IMG/VR virus record: IMGVR_UViG_3300037189_008960
Span: 1 to 21,727 of that record
Length of the DNA: 21,727 nt
Direction: 5' to 3' (one strand)
From: a virus
A program made the translations under genes and the position numbers. This document shows, piece after piece, positions 8,533-14,672 of the stretch (within the stretch, counting starts at the first letter, position 1; every line of letters begins with the position of its first letter). The notes under the pieces are model-generated. The model did no database searches. It saw only the letters and a program-made list of their open reading frames with translations, and had not been told where the DNA came from.

Positions 8533-8991
8533 TTATGATAAATAAGCCCATCCTGAAACAGGAGAACTAAATATGATATGAATTTTAGATGGTGCAATAT
8601 ATTGAACTGTACCTTGTATTACTTGCCCTGATAAATCAGTGGTGGTTACATTAGGAGTAAAAGGTAAATTATAATTAATCACCCATGTAGATACACCAGG
8701 ATTAAATTTGTATGATTCAGCTGCATTACTAATAACATTAACATTTAAACATGTAAGTGGATCATCATTAAACATAAAAGCTTCCCATTTTGTATCTAGT
8801 CTTATCAACATAGATAATGAATAATCTAAATTAGATTGCCATTTTGCAAGTTCATATCTCATAGTTAAAAGATCTAAATCTTTTTTAGGACAACATTCAG
8901 AAATACCATATCGTATTTTTCTAAATACTCCTGATATAGCATCAGCATAGTTGCAAAAATATTTTTCTCTTTTACTATAAAAATCTTTCAT
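8533..8991 (-). CDS. Tail-region protein of unknown function
   Basis: This is a 152-residue protein. The N-terminal ~75 residues are helical with aromatic and basic residues (MKDFYSKREKYFCNY; MRYELAKWQSNL). The C-terminal half is beta-like (WVINYNLPFTP...IHIIFSSPVSGWAYLS). The start ATG overlaps the stop of the small Cys protein by one base (TAATG), a sign of coupled translation. It sits directly before the large fibre, so it may be a fibre-attachment or baseplate-like adapter. I do not recognise a family. Confidence 0.7.
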   Translation of the reverse strand: MKDFYSKREKYFCNYADAISGVFRKIRYGISECCPKKDLDLLTMRYELAKWQSNLDYSLSMLIRLDTKWEAFMFNDDPLTCLNVNVISNAAESYKFNPGVSTWVINYNLPFTPNVTTTDLSGQVIQGTVQYIAPSKIHIIFSSPVSGWAYLS

Positions 8992-9131
8992 TAATTAACT
9001 TTTTCTTTTTTAATTCTTAAAAGTTCTTTTTCATAAGTGTCTATACAAGATGAACACACTTCTTTTGAATCTGATGCCACTCTTTTTTGACATCCACAAG
9101 TAATATTTGAATTACAATTAGAACAAGTCAT
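8991..9131 (-). CDS. 46-residue zinc-ribbon-like Cys protein
   Basis: The protein begins MTCSNCNSNITCGC and contains a second pair C26-x2-C29 followed by a charged helix (YEKELLRIKKEKVN). The three Cys pairs (C3/C6, C12/C14, C26/C29) suggest a small metal-binding fold. The frame is intact, fills the gap between its neighbours, and its stop overlaps the next start by one base. From memory, short proteins of this kind accompany structural genes in other Bacteroidota phages. Function unknown. Confidence 0.72.
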   Translation of the reverse strand: MTCSNCNSNITCGCQKRVASDSKEVCSSCIDTYEKELLRIKKEKVN

Positions 9132-9142
9132 ATATTTGGTTT

Positions 9143-9697
9143 TTAATAATTACACTGTTTGCAATCTAATTTTAATAAACGTTTTTGAGCATATTTTAAA
9201 ATATCCATGGCTTCTTTATTTTCATGACTATATTCTACTTTAGCTTTAGCTGCATCAATAAAACTTTTTATTAATCTTAATTCATTAAGTTGATTTTTAA
9301 CATCTGCAGAAGGTTCACATGCAGAAAGTTCTAAATCAGACATTTTTTCATAATAGTTATTTAAAAATTGTGTTATTCTTAAATGATTATATTCTACATA
9401 TACTTGATCATTAGGAGAAACTGAATATCTTATAATATATATTCCATCTGGAAGTACATCAGAAGTATTTCCACAATCTTCTACTTGCAAACCTAATGTA
9501 CATGCATTAAATGCTGTATTAAAATCTCTAATTACATTTATAGTGGTAGGTATGTTAAAACCTGGACAAGTAATTTGTAAAGTGGCACAATTTATAGGTA
9601 ATTTGTTAGTGTATATAGAAGCATCTGTAATTCTTAAAATTTCAGAATTACTCACTGTAGGTATATCTAAAAATAATTGATGTGCATATGCAGACAT
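9143..9697 (-). CDS. Tail/virion protein of unknown function, first gene of a promoter-led unit
   Basis: This is a 184-residue protein. Residues 1-105 look like a beta domain (LQITCPGFNIPTTINVIRD; DGIYIIRYSVSPNDQVYVEY). The remainder is helical and charged (NQLNELRLIKSFIDAAKAKV; MDILKYAQKRLLKLD), ending LDCKQCNY with a Cys-x2-Cys tail. It lies immediately downstream of a good Bacteroidota-type promoter and a terminator, so it probably opens a separate transcript that covers the fibre genes. A tail-tube or fibre-base component is possible; no family is recognised. Confidence 0.72.
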   Translation of the reverse strand: MSAYAHQLFLDIPTVSNSEILRITDASIYTNKLPINCATLQITCPGFNIPTTINVIRDFNTAFNACTLGLQVEDCGNTSDVLPDGIYIIRYSVSPNDQVYVEYNHLRITQFLNNYYEKMSDLELSACEPSADVKNQLNELRLIKSFIDAAKAKVEYSHENKEAMDILKYAQKRLLKLDCKQCNY

Positions 9698-9704
9698 AAT
9701 ATTG

Positions 9705-9736
9705 CAAATTTATAAAAGTAACAAATAACTTGTCAA
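9705..9736 (-). promoter_or_regulatory. Bacteroidota-type promoter
   Basis: On the minus strand TTG (9736-9734) and TAAATTTG (9712-9705) are separated by 21 bases, matching the TTG / TAnnTTTG consensus. The expected start site is about 9699-9701, only a few bases before the ATG at 9697, so the transcript may be leaderless or nearly so. Confidence 0.65.
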
Positions 9737-9771
9737 TATTAATATACTAAATTTTACGCATTTTTCCAAAT

Positions 9772-9801
9772 AAAAAAGGGTAGGAAATTACCCTACCCTT
9801 T
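9772..9801 (-). terminator. Intrinsic terminator after the 429-residue structural gene
   Basis: A perfect 10-base-pair stem (AAAGGGTAGG / CCTACCCTTT, 7-base loop) lies just downstream of the stop at 9824. On the minus strand it is followed by a run of six T, part of which also pairs in the stem. Confidence 0.88.
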
Positions 9802-9823
9802 AATAATTAATTAAAAATTTATT

Positions 9824-11113
9824 TTATAAAGTTTCAATAACAACACCATTTCCAGCATTTGTTAAGATTGTTTGTAACAAAGTTGTAAAAGTGGTATATG
9901 TAGTACCAGCTTTTATCCAAACTGTTAACAAATATTGATCATTATCAAATGTACCTGTAGGATTGTTAAAACGTGGAACACTATGTAAAATGTTAACAGA
10001 GTTATACAAATCATCAGTGCTAAAATCACGAATTGCAGACGGTACTTCAATTTGACGCATTCTTAAACTATCAGTAAAGTTTCCATCAGGAAATGCTTCT
10101 TGACGATAACGATTAGATAAGATTACATCTCTAATTACTGTATTACCTACACCTTGTGCTTGTTTTGGAACTTGTACTTCAGCAACATAAGTTCCAGCAG
10201 GATTAGCAGCTGAAAAATTATATTGTCCTGTAATTGTTACACATTGTACATTACAAGGGTCACCACTTGTGTCAGTTAATGACAACAATATATTAATTGG
10301 TTGCAACTCATAATGATCAGTGATACGGAATGTACATGTTCCAAATTTAGTATCTTCATATGCACCAGTAAAACGCAATTTTGACTTAGCAGTAGCGGCA
10401 GTTGCAGGATCAGCAGCATATGCAGCCACCCAACCTGAAGTTGTTGAACTATAGGCATCTAATGCAGCAACAAATGCTTCTACAGTAGAGTAGTCAGCTT
10501 GATTAGCTACAGATACACTATTCCAGTCATAAACTCTTAGTTGTACAAAATTTTTCAAAATTGGATCTTGTGCAATTGACTTAGCCCAATTAATTGTTAC
10601 AATTGTAGGGTCTACAATAGCACCAGTACAAGTTGCAGAACAATCATCAGTGCAACATCCAGTGTAAGCAGAAACTGTTTTGTAAATGTTGTGTGATAAA
10701 AAACGCAATGCTGGACTACCTTTCAAATCAATACGTAAATTGTAATTTGTTCCACACTCCATGCTACAAACACTGATATCTTTAATGTGTTGTTGTGGAG
10801 CATTAGAAGTAGTAGTAAATACTCTACTAATGTACTTTGGATTAATTACTTTAGACTTAACTGACTCTTGATAACCACCATGGTAAGGTCCAATTTTATC
10901 ATTTGTAAAATAAGATCCTTGAGCTAAAATAAAGGGAGTGTTAGGAGTTGGAGCTGTGGTAAAACTTTGAAAAGTTTTTGCATTAAAAAGACCAAGCTGA
11001 CCAGCTGTTAAAGCACTTGTAGGATTATTAGCAGCAATTAATGCTAATGCACCACTAGTAATTCCATTAGGTCCTAATAAAAAGGATTTCTTAAAGGCGT
11101 GATTAAAATACAT
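9824..11113 (-). CDS. Large virion structural protein (tail or connector region)
   Basis: This is a 429-residue protein. The N-terminus (MYFNHAFKKSFLLGPNG) and the stretch ILAQGSYFTNDKIGPYHGG near 62-80 recall, from memory, an abundant structural protein of Bacteroidota phages. The sequence is beta-rich with a cysteine cluster at residues 116, 120, 153, 154, 158 and 162 and another CNVQC near 290. It has its own strong terminator and follows the ferritin-like gene by 28 bases. The isolated, terminator-ended gene suggests high expression, as for a tail tube or similar repeated subunit; the exact role is uncertain. Confidence 0.72.
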   Translation of the reverse strand: MYFNHAFKKSFLLGPNGITSGALALIAANNPTSALTAGQLGLFNAKTFQSFTTAPTPNTPFILAQGSYFTNDKIGPYHGGYQESVKSKVINPKYISRVFTTTSNAPQQHIKDISVCSMECGTNYNLRIDLKGSPALRFLSHNIYKTVSAYTGCCTDDCSATCTGAIVDPTIVTINWAKSIAQDPILKNFVQLRVYDWNSVSVANQADYSTVEAFVAALDAYSSTTSGWVAAYAADPATAATAKSKLRFTGAYEDTKFGTCTFRITDHYELQPINILLSLTDTSGDPCNVQCVTITGQYNFSAANPAGTYVAEVQVPKQAQGVGNTVIRDVILSNRYRQEAFPDGNFTDSLRMRQIEVPSAIRDFSTDDLYNSVNILHSVPRFNNPTGTFDNDQYLLTVWIKAGTTYTTFTTLLQTILTNAGNGVVIETL

Positions 11114-11141
11114 AATTGTTAAATTTAAATGAAAAAAAAAA

Positions 11142-11588
11142 TTATTTTAGAAATAGTAATTTATATTTTGCAGAGTTTATGCTAGATTTAGCAGTATCAA
11201 GTGAATTTACAATTTCACTATAAGGCATTATTGATTGTAAATTTGATATCATATCTTTCATATCTCTTAAATATTGTAAACCTTCTTCAACAGTTTGTAA
11301 TGATTTAGGAGGCACATCTTGATAAACTAAAAGTTCTTCAGCAGCACCTTGATATTCTTCAGCTAAATCATCAGCATGTTCTGGAAAAGCATCATATATA
11401 TTATTTAGTGCTTTATGTGCAGCATAAGATGCTAAACCAGTTACTTTTAAATGCAGTTTATGTAAACTTGTTCCAGCATTCATCATTTCTGAAACACAAG
11501 CTGCTGTTTTTGCAGAAAGACTATTGTCTTTCATAGGAGCTGTAGTTTGTTGTGTTTTTAAAGATCTTTTTAAAATATTATTTTCCAT
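11142..11588 (-). CDS. Ferritin/Dps-like phage protein
   Basis: This is a 148-residue, mostly helical protein. Residues 43-90 (HKLHLKVTGLASYAAHKALN onward) resemble the core of Dps: H46, H58, D73 and E77 are spaced 12, 15 and 4 residues apart, the same as H51, H63, D78 and E82 of E. coli Dps, which bind iron at the dimer interface. The Dps residue D67 is Asn here. From memory it also resembles small ferritin-like phage proteins annotated DUF5856. A further helix pair occupies 95-148 (LQTVEEGLQYLRDMKDMISN). It could store or oxidise iron, or be a helical structural protein that kept the fold. It lies between the connector-type gene (one-base gap) and the large structural gene. Confidence 0.65.
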   Translation of the reverse strand: MENNILKRSLKTQQTTAPMKDNSLSAKTAACVSEMMNAGTSLHKLHLKVTGLASYAAHKALNNIYDAFPEHADDLAEEYQGAAEELLVYQDVPPKSLQTVEEGLQYLRDMKDMISNLQSIMPYSEIVNSLDTAKSSINSAKYKLLFLK

Positions 11589-11589
11589 A

Positions 11590-12288
11590 CTAAGTAGATT
11601 TTTGTGCGTTTGCTTGTGATCTTTGATATTGAGTAATTGATTCTATATCTCCAGCTATTATAGAAACAGCTTCATCAATAATTAATTCTACAATATCATC
11701 TTTAAATTCACTAATTTGATCTGTGTTAATCAACCCTGTAGCAGGATTAATACAACCATCAAATGTTACATCAAGTGGTTTTCTGTAATAAGAAAGAAAT
11801 ATATCTTCTACTTGAAAATCATTATTAGTATATATTTTAAATTTATTATTACTTAGTGTAGCAAATGTTTCTCCCCATTCAAAACTAGGTCCTTTAAAAG
11901 GGTCTGTTAAAAGAAGATCTGCGTTTGCTTCTTCAGCTAAATATATTTTAAAATGTCTACCCTTACATTCATCTTTTTTTCCAGTGATACCTATTTTAAT
12001 AAAATAAGAATAATCGTTTGGAATGTTTTTACTTTCACAATATAATAGTTTATTTTCTCCTTTTAGTTCTGAAAATGCAACAAATTTTTGTAAATCATCT
12101 ATTAATCCTAATGATTGTTCTGAAGCTTCTTTTCTTGAATTTAAACCATGTACTTGTCTTCTAAACCACTCTCTTTGAGCTTTATTATATGCTTCAGCAA
12201 TCTGCCAACATTCTATATTATCATAATCAAATGATGCAAGTTTATTAAGTCTTTGCTGAAATTTTATTCTTAAAAGAGTGTTTTTCAT
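11590..12288 (-). CDS. Head-tail connector / ring-type protein
   Basis: This is a 232-residue protein. The N-terminal helix region with W28-QIAEAYNKAQREWFRRQVHG is characteristic of a protein conserved in crAss-like phages and compared with tail-completion proteins such as P22 gp4 (from memory). A central beta insertion runs about 65-160. The C-terminal part LSYYRKPLDVTF...FKDDIVELIIDEAV is typical of connector proteins that bind below the portal. The start is two bases after the preceding stop. Position among virion genes after the capsid protein fits a ring stacked between portal and tail. Confidence 0.7.
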   Translation of the reverse strand: MKNTLLRIKFQQRLNKLASFDYDNIECWQIAEAYNKAQREWFRRQVHGLNSRKEASEQSLGLIDDLQKFVAFSELKGENKLLYCESKNIPNDYSYFIKIGITGKKDECKGRHFKIYLAEEANADLLLTDPFKGPSFEWGETFATLSNNKFKIYTNNDFQVEDIFLSYYRKPLDVTFDGCINPATGLINTDQISEFKDDIVELIIDEAVSIIAGDIESITQYQRSQANAQKST

Positions 12289-12289
12289 A

Positions 12290-12529
12290 TTAACATTTCC
12301 ATTTTTTTAAAGCTAATGCTTTTCTTGTAGGTTCACCATTAGGTTTTTTCATTGGTCCTTCTACACCAGACATTCTAGCACAAAAAGACTTTTTTCTTGG
12401 TCCACCTTCTGGTTGAGGAGCTTTTAAATGTCCTCCTGTTTCTTTGTTATAAGAATCTCTACCTTTTTGATTTAAACCACCACTAGGTGATTTACCTTCT
12501 GCTCTTTGCCATGCTGGAGTTTTTGCCAT
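12290..12529 (-). CDS. Small basic phage protein, DUF6321-like
   Basis: This is a 79-residue protein rich in Lys, Gly and Pro, beginning MAKTPAWQRAEGKSPSGGLN and ending RKALALKKWKC. The pattern W-x-R-x-E-G-K-[SN]-P-x-G-G-L-N, then SFCARMSG and PTRKALALKKW, matches from memory a small protein widespread in phages of marine and freshwater bacteria (annotated DUF6321). The family has no established function; the charge suggests nucleic-acid binding or packing inside the head. It sits two bases after the next small gene and just before the connector gene. Confidence 0.8.
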   Translation of the reverse strand: MAKTPAWQRAEGKSPSGGLNQKGRDSYNKETGGHLKAPQPEGGPRKKSFCARMSGVEGPMKKPNGEPTRKALALKKWKC

Positions 12530-12531
12530 AA

Positions 12532-12660
12532 CTATTTCTTTTTAGATGATGATTTTTTTGCACCTGCTATTTTATCAGAAAAAGTAATTTTATCTTTAGG
12601 AGGTGCAAGAGCTGCAAATTTTTTTTCAGCTGGAGTCATAGGTGTTTTACCCTTTGCCAT
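12532..12660 (-). CDS. 42-residue Lys/Ala-rich small protein
   Basis: The frame reads MAKGKTPMTPAEKKFAALAP and continues with KDKITFSDKIAGAKK before a Lys/Ser tail. It begins one base after the upstream stop and ends two bases before the next start, so it belongs to a tight cluster of basic MAK proteins. The conserved-looking core MTPAEKKFAALAPPKDKI recalls small proteins beside structural genes in other phages, without known function. Confidence 0.7.
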   Translation of the reverse strand: MAKGKTPMTPAEKKFAALAPPKDKITFSDKIAGAKKSSSKKK

Positions 12661-12661
12661 A

Positions 12662-12808
12662 TTATTTATTTTTAGATTTTATTTTTTTTTCTTGTTTAAG
12701 CATTTCAGGAGTAGGTTTTTTACCTGATCCTTTAGCATCTCTAATATTATCCCAAAGACCTCTTTGAGATTTAGTACCATCTGCTCTCTTAATCATTTCT
12801 TTTGCCAT
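12662..12808 (-). CDS. 48-residue basic small protein
   Basis: The frame reads MAKEMIKRADGTKSQRGLWD, then a short helix, KKPTPEM and a Lys-rich tail. It begins five bases after the preceding stop and ends one base before the next start. It is very basic, like its two downstream neighbours. I recognise no family; an internal-head or DNA-associated peptide is a guess from charge and position. Confidence 0.68.
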   Translation of the reverse strand: MAKEMIKRADGTKSQRGLWDNIRDAKGSGKKPTPEMLKQEKKIKSKNK

Positions 12809-12813
12809 AAAAT

Positions 12814-13830
12814 TTATTTTTGCCAAGATTTCTCTACTTTTCCTTGAACATCAACTAATATTTGTTCATTCAAAGGATTTTTAAAAAATTCTAATACATC
12901 AGATGGTGTTCTACCAAGAATTGTACCACTTTCTAAATGATAGATAAAACCATCAGCTCGTGTTGCAATTAATTTTAAAAATGATGCATCTTTTATAATA
13001 GATCTAATTTTTAATGATTCCATATCATAACCTACAACTTCTAAGAATTTTTCAGCTGTACGTTTTTTATTATTATCTACACCTTCACCATTAATGTATT
13101 TATCCATGTTATCATACATTACATCTGTAGGAGTAGATTTTTTATATTGAGAACTATTTGTATCTACAATTTTTGATACATAAAATAACTTATTTGTATT
13201 TTTATCAAAAAGTTTTTGTAGTTCAGATAGTGCTTTATTTCTAAGTTTTTTATATTCAGTTTTAGTAGAAATTGTACTTTCTAACTTATCTAAATAAAAT
13301 TTTGGAGGTATTGCCATTTTTCTAGCTGCTTCAAATGATTTTGCTACTATAGAAAAACCTCCATTTTCAATAGCAATAAGTTTTATAAGATCATATGGAT
13401 CTCTATCTGGTTCTAGAAATAGAGGTTCATTACCACAAGCTATTCTAATTCTTCCCCAAAACTCATCATTATCAGGTTTTAAAAGTTTTATCTTATTCCA
13501 AAATTCTGGATCTTCTGGTTTTACAACATTAGCTGCTAATTCTTTTTCAAGTTGAGAAACAATAATTCTAATTTGTTTAATTTTAGCATCTTGTTCTTCA
13601 TCACTTAAATTTTTAACATCTGGAGCAAATTCATTCAATCCTGTTACATATCTTTTTATACCATTCATTTCTAAACAAGCAAGTTGTTCTTCATGAAATG
13701 TATTATCAAAGAGCGATAATCCATATTGTTCAAGTCCCATATTAGATCTTGTTTGTTCAAAATATGGTCTAATTGCTATACTGGATTTTTTATTTTGTGG
13801 ATATCCTTCCACAATAGTTACACTACTCAT
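12814..13830 (-). CDS. Virion-region protein of unknown function
   Basis: This is a 338-residue protein with mixed charge, mostly predicted helical: for example KQIRIIVSQLEKELAA at about 85-100 and FWNKIKLLKPDNDEFWGRIR at about 109-130. Conserved-looking features are the early FEQTRSNMGLEQYGLSLFDN and a C-terminal GFIYHLESGTILGRTPSDV. No signal peptide, membrane segment or known catalytic motif is visible. Its place between head genes and the connector gene fits a structural or internal (ejected or cargo) protein. I do not recognise the family with confidence. Confidence 0.7.
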   Translation of the reverse strand: MSSVTIVEGYPQNKKSSIAIRPYFEQTRSNMGLEQYGLSLFDNTFHEEQLACLEMNGIKRYVTGLNEFAPDVKNLSDEEQDAKIKQIRIIVSQLEKELAANVVKPEDPEFWNKIKLLKPDNDEFWGRIRIACGNEPLFLEPDRDPYDLIKLIAIENGGFSIVAKSFEAARKMAIPPKFYLDKLESTISTKTEYKKLRNKALSELQKLFDKNTNKLFYVSKIVDTNSSQYKKSTPTDVMYDNMDKYINGEGVDNNKKRTAEKFLEVVGYDMESLKIRSIIKDASFLKLIATRADGFIYHLESGTILGRTPSDVLEFFKNPLNEQILVDVQGKVEKSWQK

Positions 13831-13876
13831 GTTGGTTTTTGGTTTTGTATTATTATTCAGAAATACTCTGATAATT

Positions 13877-14326
13877 TTAATCTATTTTAACAATTTCATA
13901 ATAAAAATATAAGTCTCCCCAGTTTTGATTGTCTTTTACATCAACAATTTGTATGTGAAATAAATCAGTGGAAATACCTTTACCATATATAATTGGTACA
14001 GCTATACCGCTACTGTAAACAGTTAATTGCAAATAAAATTTTTCTCTATCTGTCTCAATTTCTTGATGTTGTAAATATATATCAAAAGTCTCAGTACTTA
14101 TCTCAAAATTAACTACATCAACAATACCCTTTTTAGAAGATATTCTTAATGTTCCAGATGAATTCTCATTTAAATCTAATTCATAAGATTTAATATCCAT
14201 TATATCTCTACTAAGTCTATTGACATGAGCTATTCTTGCAACAGCAGCTTCTGCAATTGAGTAAGCTTGTTCAATAGCTCTTTCAGGAGATTTAGGTAAT
14301 TGTATAAGTCTTTTAAGAGATATCAT
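13877..14326 (-). CDS. Virion-region protein of unknown function
   Basis: This is a 149-residue protein. A short helical N-terminus (MISLKRLIQLPKSPERAIEQ, then AEAAVARIAHVNRLSRDI) precedes a beta-rich domain from about residue 47 to the end (FEISTETFDIYLQHQEI; QLTVYSSGIAVPIIYGKGI). This fits a small jelly-roll or beta-sandwich virion protein, such as a capsid decoration or stabilising protein, but that is inference. Its leader contains a strong nested hairpin. The next gene starts 46 bases later. Confidence 0.68.
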   Translation of the reverse strand: MISLKRLIQLPKSPERAIEQAYSIAEAAVARIAHVNRLSRDIMDIKSYELDLNENSSGTLRISSKKGIVDVVNFEISTETFDIYLQHQEIETDREKFYLQLTVYSSGIAVPIIYGKGISTDLFHIQIVDVKDNQNWGDLYFYYEIVKID

Positions 14327-14345
14327 TTTATATTTTATTTAAAGT

Positions 14346-14388
14346 TAATCTGTTGAGGGCTACGAGCCCTCTTTTATATAACAGATTA
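14346..14388 (-). promoter_or_regulatory. Nested two-stem hairpin in the leader of the 149-residue gene
   Basis: An inner stem GAGGGCT/AGCCCTC with a 3-base loop (14355-14371) is enclosed, after an 8-base AT bulge, by a perfect 9-pair outer stem TAATCTGTT/AACAGATTA (14346-14354 and 14380-14388). On the minus strand no T-run follows, so it is not a normal terminator for these genes; the plus-strand orientation does have CTTTTAT after the inner stem. It ends about 20 bases before the start codon. Confidence 0.6.
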
Positions 14389-14455
14389 TAAATTTTACAT
14401 CAAGTCCTTTGTAGGTATTTATCTAGTTTAGATCAAATACTATTTAGAAATAAGT

Positions 14456-14602
14456 TTATTTTTTCTTACCCATCACTTTACCACCACCTTTGTATGCTGG
14501 TACAGCTGATTTTGGAGCTTGTGCTTTTACAACAGATTCTTTTTTAGTAGGGGTTTTAACAACAATATTGTTACCCATTGTACCTTTATTTTTTCCTGCC
14601 AT
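14456..14602 (-). CDS. 48-residue Lys-rich small protein
   Basis: The frame reads MAGKNKGTMGNNIVVKTPTK, continues with an Ala/Lys/Pro region and ends YKGGGKVMGKKK. It follows the capsid gene and its terminator. Composition matches the other short basic proteins at 12290-12808. Function is unknown; DNA condensation or a head-interior role would fit the charge. The frame is clean and the start follows an AT-rich stretch. Confidence 0.62.
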   Translation of the reverse strand: MAGKNKGTMGNNIVVKTPTKKESVVKAQAPKSAVPAYKGGGKVMGKKK

Positions 14603-14625
14603 TTTATTAATTTTTATTTTTTTAT

Positions 14626-14661
14626 AAAAAAGACTCAGGTGTACATTATATACACCTGAGT
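14626..14661 (-). terminator. Intrinsic terminator after the major capsid gene
   Basis: A perfect 11-base-pair stem ACTCAGGTGTA / TACACCTGAGT with a 7-base loop (14633-14661) is followed on the minus strand by C and six T. It begins 11 bases past the capsid stop at 14673. Confidence 0.9.
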
Positions 14662-14672
14662 GTTATCTTTTT

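Noticed and set aside
8523-8597. N-terminal extension of the fibre protein from ATG at 8597
   Set aside because: It would overlap the upstream gene by 65 bases; the ATG at 8522 sits at a normal distance from that gene's stop.
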